A stretch of DNA of 64,000 nt from Mesostigma viride (Eukaryota > Streptophyta > Mesostigmatophyceae > Mesostigmatales > Mesostigmataceae): assembly GCA_009746045.1 (NCBI GenBank), contig RPFO01000059.1, positions 2,303,716 through 2,367,715 of the forward strand, written 5' to 3'. Position numbers and translations under genes: made by a program. The notes below the pieces were generated by a model. It did not search any database. It was given only the letters and a program-made list of their open reading frames with translations, and was not told the origin of the DNA. This document shows, piece by piece, positions 1 through 12,097 of the stretch (its first letter is position 1; every line of letters begins with the position of its first letter).

Positions 1-573
1 TCAAAGGCGGGATAGAAGCAAATCGACCTGGATATACAGCGTGCGTTGCTCGAGCGAGGTACAATGGCCTTGGGTGGGGTGTGGATGTTTAATGAAGCAA
101 CGGCGAGTGCTTATGTACGCCTATTCCCGCAGACAACTGGCTGGAGGACCGAGTTGAAACTGAAAGGCAGAAGCAAGTTCAAGCCACTTTGGTGGGTTGC
201 ATAGGAGGGCTGCACATAGCCCGTTTTTCTGCCACGTAGGTGGGGTGGCTCGCGGCTTGCTACTCACACTCCTGGTTTGGCTGTTATTGTGGGGTGTGAT
301 TGGATTGATTTGTCGATCGGGTGGCATAAAAGGCGATGAAAGCTTCAGCCAATTACTTCGCTGCTAGTCATGCCCGTCCCGTCAAGTTACTAACGTCTCC
401 TACAAAATGCTCCCCAGCACGCTTGCACAAGGAGCTGACAAGCACAAGCGCCTCCTTATGACCTTATTGGACAAATGCCACTTGCCATATTGCACTCATC
501 CTAAAACCCATGCCACCGGCTCACTTGCCTGCGCGATCCAACCACCCAATGATGGACATTTGACAGACAGACA

Positions 574-636
574 CTTGGACATTGGACATTGCACATTGGA
601 CATTGGACATTGGACATTGGACATTGGACATTGGAC
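574..636. repeat. Heptamer repeat (TTGGACA)n
   Basis: About eight tandem copies of a 7-bp unit reading TTGGACA, with one variant copy (TTGCACA). The rest of 1-903 holds no exon that I can support. It may contain upstream introns or exons of the gene that follows. Confidence 0.85.
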
Positions 637-903
637 TAACCCGCTGCCTGGCCGTGGCCCTACTTGATCAACCCACCTATTACTTCCTGTTTGTAAGCTT
701 TCTTATGATGACCGTGGTGGGAGCATTGACAGCGTGCCCCTGTCATTCTTGGCTCCCTCATTCTCGCCCCCCCTTGTTCCTGCCCCCCGTTGCTCTAGTG
801 CCCCGTTGTACTGTCCCTCTCGCTCTTACATCCTTTGTTCCTGCCCCCCCTTGTTCCTGCCTCGCCTTTTTCTGGGCCCCCCTTTGCACCTGCGGCGGTC
901 CAG

Positions 904-3900
904 CGTGGGGAGGGCAGCAGCCCCGGCGCCCCCCTGTCCCCCTCCACCGTGCGCCGCCTGCCCAAGGAGGAGCGCACGGAGCTGGCGGGTGTGCCCGCGA
1001 TGCACCGCCGGGAGCAGGAGGACACCTGGCGCACGCTGCCGCACTTCCCTGAGACTGCGGTACGTGAGCGCTGGGCACAGTGGGGGCGGTGAGGGGAAGG
1101 GAGGCGTGTTCTTGGCCCGTCGCGTGCGCATGGGAGACAGGGGAGGCGTGTTCTTGGCCCGTCGCGTGCGCATGGGAGACAGGGGAGGCGTGTTCTTGGC
1201 CCGTCGCGTGCGCATGGGAGACAGGGGAGGCGTGTTCTTGGCCTGTCGCGTGCGCATGGGAGACAGGGGAGGCAACAGCAGCGGTGGGGACCATGTGGCG
1301 ATGGAGCCCGTGGCGCTGGCCAGTGGAGCCCATGCATACAGCCACCACGCCCTGCTGCCTCCTGGTAAGGACGACCCTCCCCCATCCCCTCAGGTGCCCC
1401 CATGCGGCGCATGAAATACCTTGGGTGCAGCTCTTGTGCCGAGGGCGTCAGCCTGGGCGTGTGGCACACATACCGAACGCGTTACTTCCTAATCATGCGT
1501 TTGCGGCGGCGGCTGACCACAGTCTGCCATCACATCTGTTGCAATGCTCACGTCTGTTGTCATGTCATCCCCCTCTCCTGTCTCGAGGCTCGCCCATTGT
1601 CCGCCGATCATCAACCCTCGCGTCACCAAACCTTACATGAGCTCACATGGCTGCCAGCACGCGCCCCTTCCCTCCCGGCTGGCCTCTCGGCTGCGTCCAT
1701 GGCCCCCGCTGCCCCCGCTGCCCCCAGGCCACCCAGTACGCGACCACCAACGAGACGAACGTGGCGGTGCTGGAAGCGGAGAAGCGCCGCTTTGTGGTCA
1801 GCGAGGCCAAGACGCTGTTTGGCGTGACGTCCGCAGTGGGGCCCGGCGCACAGACCATGCGGTGAGATGTGTGGTGTGGCATACGCTGTGCGATGGGATG
1901 GGGCGTGGAGTAGCAGGGCATGGGGTGACATGGGATGGGGCATGGAGTAGCAGGGCATGCCCAACGTATCCATCGCTTGCCAGCGGGGGAGTCACAAACA
2001 AGGGTGCACCTGCTTTCCATCGCATACCCTGCATATAAATGCATCCCGGTTTGCTAGTGCGGGGCAGAGGGTGGCTGTCCTGAGGCAACACTAGCGCTGG
2101 GTTCTAACACAGGCTACCGCAGGAGTCACGCCGTGCACCCAAAGCTTCCCGCCGCCTTGGCAGTAGCTACCGCCTTCTGATGGGTGTATAAAGCCAGGGT
2201 TGCATCAGCGCTTTTCTAAACTTAAATGGAACAAACTTTGTTGTAAGGATGAGCTTCGTATCTCTCTGGATGCTGCCATCTGCACTACCGGATGACACTG
2301 AATAAAACAAAAGTGCAAGCCGCTCGCCAGGTCCCCTCGTTGGAGGCATGATTGATCACCAGATGCAATGGATCCGCATAGGACTATGGGTATGGGTGCC
2401 TGGGCAGGCTTCGGGGGCGTGGCTATGTCTTCGCTCTTGTCATTGATGGGAGTCGAGTAGTCCAGGTGTGGGAGGCAGAGATGTGTTATCTGGCTTTTTG
2501 CGACCGTTCCCGAGCGAGTCTACGTCGCCTCCCCGGCCCCCCAAGAACAACCTGGGGGTGGGAGGTCTTGACCCCCCTACCCCCCCAATATCAACCCGGG
2601 GTTTTGGGGGGGGGCTGGCCCCCCCAGCCCCCTAGTTGCCCCCCCCGCACAAGTGGGCGGAAGGGCTTTGATGGGTTGGAACCCAAAAATCCTTGGGGAG
2701 AGGGTCGGGGGGGGGGGGGGGGGGGGTGTCGTAACCGTTAACCCTCCTGCACCCCCAAAATGGACCTGGGCGGGGAGGGGGCTAAACCCACCCCACCCCC
2801 ACCCCCCCCCCCCCCCCCCCCACCCCCCCCCCCCCCCCCCAACGCCCCCCAACTCCCCCCCAACGCTCCCCACCCCCCAACCCCACCCCCCCACCCCAAC
2901 GTACACTCGCTCTGGGATCTTTGCGAGCAGCCATTTAGATCGCGTATGATACAGTGCGTATGTACGGCACCTGGTGAGCGCAGTACCCGCCTGGCTGCTG
3001 ACTCGTGTATGTGTGTGCGTGCGTGTGCTTGTGCGTGTGCGTGTGCTTGTGTGTGTGCGTGTGCTTGTGCGTGTGTTTGTGCGTGTTTGTGCGTGTGTGC
3101 TTGCGTGCGCGCTGCGGTCCTATTGGGTGTGCGCAGGACGGCCCCCCCTGAAGGCTTCTCTGCCTGCGTGCCCCGGAATGTCTCAGAAACTGGCAAAAGG
3201 TAGGCACTTTGCAACAAGAGTCGGGCATGTGCTGGGCTAGAGGTTTTAACTCGTGGCAACAAGAGGTGGGCGCCACCGACAAAAGGTGGGCACATTTGGG
3301 GGCACCATGTTGGTGTCTCTGCTGGACATTGGAGCCAGCACCAAGTCCCAATGAGGGGCGTGTGCCTATGGCGACGTAAAGGGTTGGGCTGCCATTCGGG
3401 GCCGCAGGCCACCAGCTTGGGTGCGGATTGCAAGGCCATGCGTGCTGCGTGGGTACGCCATGTCGCACGTTCCCACGGTGGCTTCCTTTCCCAGGCCTGC
3501 GGACCTCGGTTGCCCAGCGGGGTGGATGCAAGCGACGGGAGTATCAGCACACGCACGGGTACGGTAACGGTGTACGCGGCGAGTGTAGCGGTGCATGGGC
3601 AGCATGGGGCTGCCAACCGGTCGCGAGGGACGGCTAGTGGGCACACAGGGCCAGCTAGTGGGCACGGTGGGCGGGTGGAACAGATGTTTGCGTCTAAGCA
3701 TCCAGCCTGTGCCACCGTGCTCAACCAATCGACCGGCTTCATGCGCGATGCCGTGGCTGCGCTGTGCATGGCAGCAGATGTGCACTCATACCATCCCCTC
3801 TCACGTGTTTGACCCTACTGGCCAACGTTGCACGTGCATTTCAACCCCTACTGACAAGTAGACGCATGCTGACGTTGCGCGTGCAAACATGCATGGGTAT

Positions 3901-4504
3901 GCGTGGGCGGTCTTCTTCCTTGCGGTTGTGGTGGATGTGCACGCATGCACTTGTGCGTATGCATACGCATGCACTTCTGCGTATGCGTACGCGCGTACGT
4001 GGGTGGCCGGTGACGACGTTCCCCCTTGCGGTGCGGGGCGCGTGCGCCAGATCGCTGGAAACCACGACGCAGCACTTCTACAAGGACCCCTCGCAGCAGG
4101 CGAGCCCTGGCTCCCCCCACTTCCAGGACCTGCGCGCCACGGGGGGCACGCTCTCGCCCCATGGCAAGAAGTCCACATTTGACCGCGACTTTAGCAAGGT
4201 GAATGCGGCTCTGTACTCCCCCTCGTCTGCTTTGTCGCATCATGGGTCATTGCTTGGGACATGCCTTTTTATTGGTACCATGGGAGATGAGCCGCTCTTA
4301 TATCTGTGGACTAGTGTTCTAAGGGATGCTGGGTTGATTCTTACACCAAAGATGTGTATTGTTGAGTGAGCCTGCTAACGTAAACCATCCGTCTTTTGAA
4401 TCTGTGTTCGTGAATGCTTGTCTTATTTCCAGACGGACCACCCAAACCGGACCACTGCAAGGCCGTACCCTTCCAAGGTGAAATTTGACCACCAGATGCC
4501 ATGA
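904..4504 (+). CDS. Unrecognised protein, last four exons (5' part not found)
   Basis: Four exons join with consistent phases: 904-1059, 1728-1861, 4051-4198 and 4433-4504, ending at TGA, for 169 residues. Acceptors end in CAG and donors read GCG|GTACGT, GCG|GTGAGA and AAG|GTGAAT. The peptide is hydrophilic and basic. It contains RRLPKEERTELAG, then ATQYATTNETNVAVLEAEKRR, then HFYKDP and FDRDFSK, and ends in RPYPSKVKFDHQMP. I do not recognise the family. The short Pro/Tyr/Lys-rich C-terminal modules recall small cilium-associated proteins, but this is only an impression. The exon at 904 starts in phase 0, so at least one upstream exon is missing; it may lie before the window. The 2.2-kb second intron holds long C/G tracts and a GT-rich stretch. 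Confidence 0.6.
1099..1272 (+). repeat. 42-bp minisatellite, 4 copies, in intron
   Basis: Four nearly identical 42-bp copies (starts near 1101, 1143, 1185 and 1227) with core GGAGGCGTGTTCTTGGCC. It begins about 40 bp after the donor at 1060. It does not include exon sequence, unlike the arrays in UPF2 and the bilin reductase gene. The period is a multiple of three, which creates several spurious open frames on both strands. Confidence 0.95.
2577..2897. repeat. Poly-G and poly-C tracts
   Basis: Intronic low-complexity DNA: a G run of about 20 near 2706-2726 and C-rich tracts interrupted by A at 2790-2897. The reading frames here encode only poly-Gly or poly-Pro and are not genes. Confidence 0.9.
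3004..3112. repeat. Impure GT-rich repeat
   Basis: Alternating purine/pyrimidine GTGTGC/TGTGCG units inside the second intron of the upstream gene. A similar GCATGC/GCGTATGC palindromic stretch occurs at 3945-4005. Confidence 0.85.
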
Positions 4505-5219
4505 GAAGCAGAGGCAGCCGTGGGGATGCAGTTCACCCTGCAGGAAGGGTGCTGCAACCAATGATAGCTTTATGATAATGAGGCAATTGCGTAAAAAACA
4601 TGTGACATGGCATCCTATAATGTTGGATCCCAAGATGGTTTGGTGCCAGCTACCATGTATTAATTAATTAATTAATTAGGAACATAACTCCGTTGGGAGT
4701 ACATGTAGCACATATCCCTGAGAAGGGGCATATGGCTTTCAATACATTCTGGGCTACGTCCTGCAAGGGTGGGAATGTAAGCTACCCTTGCTCTAGGTGC
4801 GTCAGGGCACCTGCACCCCCATGATCTATCAAGCTATGCCCAGCTAAGGGGGAGCCTGTCATGTCCACGGGGGAAGATCATCATGGCTATACAAGAGCTA
4901 GGGCATGGCTTCTCAACAGAGAGCATCTCTCTGCATAGGCATAGCATGGCTAAATTCTTAATGCAACATCCATGGGAGGTCCCATTATAGGCAGGGCGTG
5001 GCTATTCTGAAGGCATCATCCATGGGGGCCATTATGGGCCCCAGTTCGATTCCGGTCGGATTCATTTGCAGATCGCGTTTTTCCGCGTTTTCCGCGGCCC
5101 GGCACTGAACGCAAATGGTTTTCACCTTTGCGGAGTGCCTGATCAGATTATGGGCGCACATGCGCGTGGGCCACATGCTAGGCTAAGCCTGACTAATCTA
5201 CACTACTGGTATATATTCC

Positions 5220-6956
5220 CTAGTCTGAGGTGGCAGGAGGGGGCTGCCAGGGCTTGTGGTCAACGTGGATGACCGCCCCCCTCCAGTATACCGGCTTCCC
5301 CCTTGCGCTCTGCCGGAGCTGAAGGCAGGTCGGCCATAGCTCGCGTCGCCGCTGTTGCTGGGCCAGGGTCAAGTCGTCGTCCAGCGTGAAGCGAGTCTCC
5401 GAGAGCTTCTTGCGGCATTTAAGGAACGCCAGCTTGTCCGCCATGTACTTAAAGGTGAGGAGCAGGGGTGCCGGGCCAGCCTTCCCCCGCGCGCGGGGGA
5501 GGCGGACAGCCGACATGTCCAGCTCACCAGTGAGTAGCATGGGGGCAAAAATGTCGCGCTTAAATGCCTCAAGAAGACTCGTGGAGGTCTCACCTGCCGG
5601 CTGGTCGAAGTGCTTGACGATGACATTGTGGCTGCGCGTGGCGATGTCGGCTTCCTCGCGAAGGTCGAGCTAGGGCTTGTTGCTTGAGTTGTGCCGTGAT
5701 GGTGGAGGTGGTGGAGGTGGTGTGATGCTTAAGCAAGTCCGCCCAGGTGGAGGGAGCATCGCCGGCCGGGCCAGCAGGTGCCGGCTGGGCGGCGATGTCC
5801 TTCACCGCCTGGGCGGTGAGGCCGGCGGTGTCATGCAATTGCACTCAAGGGCGGTGGCGGTGGCTTGAAGGCGTTGGTCGAGGTCGAGGAGCCGGGCTTT
5901 GATGCCGGCAGTGGAGGCGGAAATTGCAGTGGAGGTGGAGGCGGCGGCGGTGGAAATGTGAGGAAGTTCAGTAGCCAGCGTGCCACCCATTGCTGCTACG
6001 TCGGCAGCAAGGGGGGTCACGTGCTGCTGGAAGGCTTCCGTGAGGATGGAACGGAGGGTGGGGGCGGAAATGGATGGAGCCCAGATCTCGCCGTCAGAGC
6101 GCTGGAGAAGGGAGTTGAGGATGGCATGCTGGAGGGCGGGGCGGGGGGAGCCGAAAACCATGCTGACGTTGTGCCAGCGACGGCCGTCGTTGACGAGGAG
6201 GCGTCCGGTGGCGTGGAGATGGAGGCACAGGTTGTAAAGCGAGGCGTAGTCCCCGTAGATCGAAGATGCAGTGCAGAGCATCGGTCGGAGACATGTTGGT
6301 CCAGTCGTGATCATTGACGTGGAAAGGTTGGAGCCGAAAGCGCGGTTCCGAGGGGCGTGAAGACCCTCCTGTTTTGTCGGCTGAGCGGGCGCGTTTAGGG
6401 TCAGGCAATGCCGATGGTCCACGCGCTTTATTTAATCATGTACATGTGTGCCTATGATGAGCCACACTCCAGATGATGCCTAGCTTTATTTAGTTATGCT
6501 GTGCCCATGCAGGGAGTACCTCTCTGCTGAGACGCCATGCCCTAGCTTCTTTGTATAGCTATGCTGGTCTTCCCCCCCATGACAGGCTCCCCCTTCGCTG
6601 GGCATAGCTTGAAGATCATGGGGATGCACGTGCCCTGGTGCACCTAGAGCAAGGGTCCTTTACATCCCCACCCTTGCAGGAAGTAGCTAGCTTAGGATGT
6701 ATGATAGGCCATATGCCCCCTCTCAAGGGCTATGTGCTACATATACTCCCAACGGAGTTATGTTACAATTCAATTCAATTCAATTCAATGCCGATGGCGA
6801 GGCATTGAGCCCGGGAGGTTGCTGGGCGACCACCAGCGCACGGCTAGTGTCACCACTGCCTGCCGGATCTGGCGAAGCTGCAGCCTCAGCTGCCGCATTT
6901 TCATGATCGAGCGCATCCGCCAAACTGCGTTGCGTCGAGGGGCGTTTGCTCGTCAT
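5220..6956 (-). pseudogene. ORF1p-like protein of LINE-A copy 1, disrupted
   Basis: The start at 6956 reads MTSKRPSTQRSLADAL. The frame runs to 6798, is broken by the nested insert, resumes at 6417, and shifts at least twice (near 5840 and 5670) before the stop at 5220. The layout is an N-terminal unique region, a helical middle with LAADVAAMGGTLATEL and DLDQRLQATATALE, and a C-terminal domain with RLPRARGKAGPAPLLLTFK, RFTLDDDLTLAQQQRRREL and KPVYWRGAVIHV. That order and the terminal motif resemble the nucleic-acid-binding C-terminal domain of L1 ORF1p, an RNA chaperone in LINE particles. This assignment comes from pattern recognition only. Confidence 0.7.
6418..6785 (+). mobile_element. Nested 5'-truncated LINE-A 3' end with target-site duplication
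   Basis: This 368-bp plus-strand insert matches the 3' UTR of LINE-A copy 2 (reverse complement of about 12590-12950). It ends in the same hairpin plus an (ATTCA)n tail. It is flanked by the 12-bp direct repeat CAATGCCGATGG at 6406-6417 and 6786-6797. Skipping the insert and one repeat restores alignment of ORF1 with copy 2 across SPSALPDPKR. 5' truncation, a simple-repeat tail and a target duplication together are the marks of target-primed reverse transcription. Confidence 0.93.
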
Positions 6957-7379
6957 ATATTGCGTAATAGATTCGGAAAATTATATCAGCATGTGCGTCT
7001 TAGAAAGACGAAGCGATAGTGATATTCACGGCTAAATTTGTTGCTCAAACGTGAAAGTTATGAGCTCCGCCGTCAGCCATGGCTACCTCATGGCTCGTGG
7101 ATTGACGGAGATGTAACCAATGCAATACTAATAATATATAATGATGTATAATGATAGTTGTTTCCTCTCAGAGAACTACCCTAGTCCTTCCACGGCCCAA
7201 GTCCTTTTCCTGGATCGCCATATGCGTCCAGGAAATTATAGTTGTCTCACTTAACATATAATGATAGTTGTAGTTATTTTTTCGTGGTATCTCTTGTTAG
7301 CGTTGGGCTTTGGTTATTATGTTTATTAAAGGGTGCCTTCACTCTGATGTACGTATTTATATGTCTATCGAAGTTTGCC

Positions 7380-7860
7380 TCCTACGGCAATATGGGGCCC
7401 CACCGGGTCATCCCCTTTGTCCTTGACGAGTTCCGGGCCATGGGCCCCAAGAAGACAGCGGATCGAGTTTTTCCACGAGTGCTGCCAGCGCCGCGAATTA
7501 AGACCGCCTCGACCTCGAGGCCGGTCAGACCGCACCGTGGTCTGCCCGCACGTGGTCCTCGTATTGGCGGCAGCGCCAGTGTCACTCGCCCTCACTCGCA
7601 CCGTGGCTGATGTGCTATTCCGTCGCACCCGGGCCGGCTTTGTCGCGACCCATGCGGTCTAGATCCCTCCCAGGCCTGCCTGGTGGGCCGGCAGCGATGT
7701 TGCTGCGTGTCGTGGTTTTGTGATCGATGTACTTAATTGTACCTTGTGCAGCTGGCGTGATCCTTGGATGGCTGTCCGTGTCAGATTACTATTAATTTCT
7801 TTAGGGCTCTTCTTCTTTTCGGATTTTTCCTTATGTTGCATGCCAATCTCACCTCCGTAA
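7380..7860 (+). mobile_element. LINE-B 3' end fragment
   Basis: From about 7590 to 7845 the sequence matches 59925-60155 at high identity (for example CGGCAGCGATGTTGCTGCGT and CTTTAGGG...CTTTTCGG), so it is a dispersed repeat. Broken frames upstream encode pieces such as VIPFVLDEFRAMGP and ALTRTVADVLFRRTRAGF, which look like the C-terminal end of a LINE ORF2. The exact 5' limit is unclear. 7101-7380 has short direct repeats (ATAATGATAGTTGT twice) and nothing else recognised. Confidence 0.6.
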
Positions 7861-9417
7861 TTTCAAGGAGACAACCAGCGCAGGCCAGAAATCGGGAGAA
7901 TCCGGACCATGGTTACTAGCTCGAGCCTGCCGTTATCTTGTCCGCGTGTTCGAGTCGTTCAGGATGATGAATATGAATGGTGATGGAAATGTGTAGCCTT
8001 GTGCATTGAAATTATGGCTGGCTTACGTGTAGAGCGACTAGATGACCTAGACGGTGGGGCCGGAAACAGCTTGCTTGATCAGGGCGTGTGTTTCGAACCT
8101 AACTGGCCGGGAGTGTCTAGTGGTGAGCTGCACCATTGCTGCGATTGCTCTCCCACCATTTACGAGGAAATACCCGCAAATGGAAAACCACTGAAAAGGT
8201 CTATAGCTAGTCAGTCATTACGTTAGCCATGCCATGATTCCAAACGTCCGAATACTGCACACGGTGGTAGTGCAAAGGCAAGAATCCGGAGGACAGCACT
8301 TTCAAATGTGCGGCGGGAACCAAAAGCCCGCGTATGCCAGAAAACATCGTGTAATTGCTGCAGCAACGCGACGATGTGGACAACGAATCCAGTGCCAGGA
8401 TTCGGGGGTCGGGCTGTCAAATCTTCCAAGAGAGTGCAGAATGGGACTCCACAGCCAATGCTACTGCAACAGTGTTCGATATTCCCTAAAATTTCCGTTG
8501 GCCGACATTTGATCACTGCCCAAAGAGTAGTCTAGTTAGGATTACCACGGAAAAGTCTTACAACTATCAGTGCCTTATCGCAACCAATTGTGCCACGCGG
8601 TCATTGCAATTAGTTCAATGTATCGTCGTCGTAACACGGGCTTGAACCTGTAGTCGGTCGCCGCATGCGCTCAGTAGTCATGGACCACGTAGCGGGCTGA
8701 GTTTGGGCCTACGCATCATTTAGTTGTGGGTGGTGGCGTTCTCACTTCATAACTACACCAGTTTTGGTCCGATTACAGTAAAACCACAGTCATGTCCAAG
8801 GCGATATGACTCAGGTCCACTGGCTTCCCTCATGGTCACATAACTCAAAACGCGCCCTATTCAGTTCATAGCCCTTCACCTGTCACATTCACACCGGTGT
8901 GCTGCTGCCTTCATTTAGGATTTGCTGATACTCATGTCCCATTTCACCTCTCTGGTCTATAATTGGATAATAAATATACCCATTTCCCCGAAAAACCACA
9001 GCCATGTACAAAAGAAATTATGTAAACCACAGTCCGGCAGTCGGTCTGTGTGCCAGTCGGATCCCATGTCGCTGTATGTAGGACAACGCTACACGTGTCA
9101 ATCATACTGCACGTCCAAAACTTTACCTGTACGGCTGTACGTATCTCACTGCCCACTGCCCAGTGCCCCCCCCTTGGCCCACCGCGAATGATCAAGGACT
9201 TGGACTGGTCGCTGAATGGACGTGACAGGACGCAGCCCTCCATTGCATCGGGGTCGACGTTTATCAACTCGCCTCCGAATCATAAAGCAAAACAAAACCG
9301 GGCTGGAAGCAGGCATATCCACCGTGAGACCAACACGCAAACAGCCAAAGCCGAGGCAGTGAGTAGTGAAGACTACCAGACAGGATTACGTCCCGTCTGC
9401 GTCGGCATTTCGTCAGC
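7861..9417. other. Intergenic, no gene supported
   Basis: Open frames here are short and show no family motifs. One 30-bp block starting AAGGAGACAACCAGCGCAGG (7864-7893) recurs at about 12435-12464. The UPF2-side and GST-side promoters could not be delimited from sequence alone. Confidence 0.6.
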
Positions 9418-12091
9418 ATGGCCGATCACCTCAAGCACATGGCTGGCACAGGCATGAGTGACCTGGATCATACAGGGTACATGCTGCACGCTTGAGTGCT
9501 GATTGCAGAATTTCTTCTTGTACAGTGGTTAAGCATAATGGCGGTGCGCATCCCGCCTGACCCACGACCTGTTGGATGAGCATCCCGTGCACATGGCCTG
9601 GCTGTCAACCAATTCAATGGATATTTAGTCTGGCCCACTAGATTCGCATGTCACTCCACTCAGCAGCTGAGCAATTTGCAACATCGTTAAACTCCCTCTC
9701 CCCATCTCGCGCGAATGCACTCGTTTTTTGCAGGAGCTTATGCTGCATGGCGCCCTTGTCGCAATAGTCAGCGACGCATCGATCGCGTAGCTTGTGTCGT
9801 ACACTGTTTTGTCCCATCGGATGTAACAAGCATGTGTGCTGCAGGTCGCCCTAGTCTCTCGGGACTATCACTGTCCGTATCACGTGCTACTCAGGGCTTA
9901 CGTATTAATTCTATATATCTGCCCGTTTGTCTGCCCATTTTCATCTCTCTGAATCTGCCACGAATGCCTGGTCCACCCCCCGCCCCAGAGCCTTCAAGCG
10001 CAAAGACGCCGCGTTCCGAAACTGGGTCAGGGCGGACGGGTCCACCGACTTCAAGCCCGCGGCCGGCCGCTACCACCTGTACGTCTCCTACGCGTGCCCC
10101 TGGGCGAGCCGCACGCTGATGGTGCGCGCGCTCAAGGGCCTAGAGGACGTTATTTCCGTCACCGTGGTCAAGCCAGTGATGGAGAAGACGCGGCCGCAGG
10201 ACCCGGAGGACCACCACCTTGGGTGGGCGCTGCCTACCTCGGAGGGCGAGTACCCGGACGCGACGCCCGACCCGTTGAACGGTTGCCGCACGATTCGCGA
10301 GGTGTATGAGCTGGCGAACCCAGAGTAGGTGTTTCCTACATGATTGTACATGCAGGTGTCTGCGCGGTGCCCCTCTCCCCCTCTCTCTGTTGATGGATCA
10401 GCGCGGTGATTTCTTGTTTGGGATGTGCAGCCCTTTTCCCCGTAACAAGTTGCCAGGTTAACAAGTCTATGCCACGTTCAGCCTGGTGTGCATGTGGCAT
10501 GGGTGTCCTGACTGTGCAGGGACATGCAGGCACATTGTTTGGGCTGTGCTGTGCCTGTGCTTTTGGCGTTATCAGGTAGTATACTGTAATCAAGAACTAT
10601 CAGGTAGTATATATATCTCTACAACTATCAGGTAGTATTCTATGACCCTTGATGCCAGTTGCCATGTATTGTGCGGCCCAGCTATCGCGGTTCTGAGTGT
10701 CTCGCACTCGCGGGGCAGCATTCCCTGTCCGCTCTTGCCTTGGGAGGGCCAGTGCCAATGCACGACATTGGGCCCTCCATCCCGTGTGGGTCACATTTCA
10801 CAAGTGCCCTGCCATGCTCGGCCATCTAGGCTGGCCCATGCCCTCCGGATGTCACACGGAGAAAAGTCTAGCCACATGTAGTGAAACCATGTCGTGCCGC
10901 GGTGTACCTTGACCCATGTGCTGGCATTGTGCTTGCGGCTGTGTCATATGGCCAAACGCCTGCAACGCGGCTGCCGCGTCAATGTGACGGCAGCATGCAT
11001 GTGATGGAAGCATCAATGGCGGCATGTCGCTGGGTGTGTGCCACTTGTTCGTCGCATACATCTTCCGTCGCATGGCACCCCGATGATATCTGCCCACGTC
11101 ACCACCCATGCCACCACCCATGCAAGGGCCCACCACCCCGTTACCCCTCGATGACCCACCCACCCACCCACCCACCCACCCACCCACCCGCCCACCCGCC
11201 CGCCCGCCCGCCCGCCGCCCAACCAACCAACCAACCAACCAACCAACCAACCAACCAACCAACCAACCAACCAACCAACCAACCAACCAACCAACCAACC
11301 AACCAACCAACCAACCAACCAACCAACCAACCAACCAACCAACCAACCAACCAACCAACCAACCAACCAACCAACCAACCAACCAACCAACCAACCAACC
11401 AACCAACCAACCAACCAACCAACCAACCAACCAACCAACCAACCAACCAACCAACACCTGCGGCCCCCCCAGCTACAAGGAGCGCTTCACGGTGCCGGTG
11501 CTGTACGACAAGAAGACACGCCGCATCGTCAGCAACGAGAGCAGCGAGATCATCCGCATGCTCAACGCCGAGTTCAACGACGTGGCGGCGCACGCGGGCC
11601 TGGACCTGTACCCGCAGGCGCTGCGGGCGCAGATCGACGAGGTCAACGGTTGGGTGTACGACGGGATCAACAACGGGGTGTACAAGGCAGGGTTCGCGTC
11701 CAGCCAGGGGGCCTACGAGACGGCGGCAACGGGGGTTTTTGAGGCGCTGGACCGCGTGGAGGCCATCTTGGCCAAGCAACGGTACCTGTGCGGGGCGTGG
11801 TTCACCGAGGCGGACGTGCGGCTTTTTGTGACGTTGATCCGTTTCGACGAGGTGTATGTGGTCCACTTCAAGTGCAACAAGCGGTTTATTGCTGATTACC
11901 CGAACATGTTCAATTATGTCAAGGAGATATACCAGATGCCTGGGATCGCGGCCACGGTGAACATGCACCACATCAAGGTGCACTACTACTGCTCGCACAA
12001 GCAAATCAACCCGTTCGGCGTCGTGCCGATCGGTCAGGGTGTCGATTTCACCCTGCCACACGACCGCAACCGCTTCCCCAAGGAGAACTGA
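9418..12091 (+). CDS. Glutathionyl-hydroquinone reductase (Xi-class glutathione transferase)
   Basis: Three exons (9418-9476, 9989-10324, 11473-12091) give 337 residues with consistent phases. The family (bacterial YqjG/PcpF, yeast ECM4) uses glutathione to reduce glutathionyl-hydroquinones. Visible features are the catalytic motif CPWASR with Cys56, [13 protein letters not shown] before it, the thioredoxin-fold cis-Pro/Ser region [11 protein letters not shown]...[11 protein letters not shown], and the C-terminal helical domain with [19 protein letters not shown] and HFKCNKRF. The length matches the usual 320-340. The first exon was chosen because it supplies ATG and the exact phase that yields HTGAFKRKD at the junction, a conserved start of the family. 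No plastid leader is seen, so the protein is probably cytosolic (inference). The second intron ends in a (CCAA)n array. Confidence 0.93.
11157..11455 (+). repeat. (CCCA)n/(CCCG)n then (CCAA)n array just before a 3' splice site
   Basis: Ten or more CCAC/CCCG tetramers at 11157-11216 are followed by about 60 perfect CCAA tetramers at 11217-11455. The array ends 17 bp before the acceptor of exon 3 of the Xi-class GST at 11473. It has no T, so it is a C/A-rich rather than U-rich tract. Because no tetramer phase contains a stop, all three frames on each strand stay open (poly-PTNQ, poly-VGWL). Confidence 0.97.
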
Positions 12092-12097
12092 GGGCCC

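Larger units (their letters stand above)
4659..7100 (-). mobile_element. LINE-A copy 1: ORF1-only LINE-like retroelement
   Basis: The element is on the minus strand. Its 3' end (left) has a small hairpin, ACTCC-CAAC-GGAGT, followed by a TAAT-type simple repeat at 4659-4678. Its 5' end (right) coincides with that of copy 2 at the motif CCACGAGCCA(C/T)GAGG. Between them lie a 5' leader, a degraded ORF1 and a 3' UTR of about 560 bp. No reverse transcriptase or endonuclease sequence is present. A 368-bp piece of the same family is inserted in ORF1 at 6418-6785. A hairpin plus simple-repeat 3' end is typical of target-primed retroelements. No clear target-site duplication was found for the whole copy. 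Confidence 0.82.

Noticed and set aside
5036-5070. tRNA T-arm (GTTCGATTCC)
   Set aside because: It is an isolated B-box-like string in the LINE-A copy 1 3' UTR with no cloverleaf.
8600-8720. tRNA on the minus strand (B-box-like GGTTCAAGCCC near 8640)
   Set aside because: No matching acceptor stem or A box could be built upstream.
10852-12061. Long frames encoding poly-VGWL and poly-PTNQ
   Set aside because: These arise from the (CCAA)n tetramer repeat in the GST intron.
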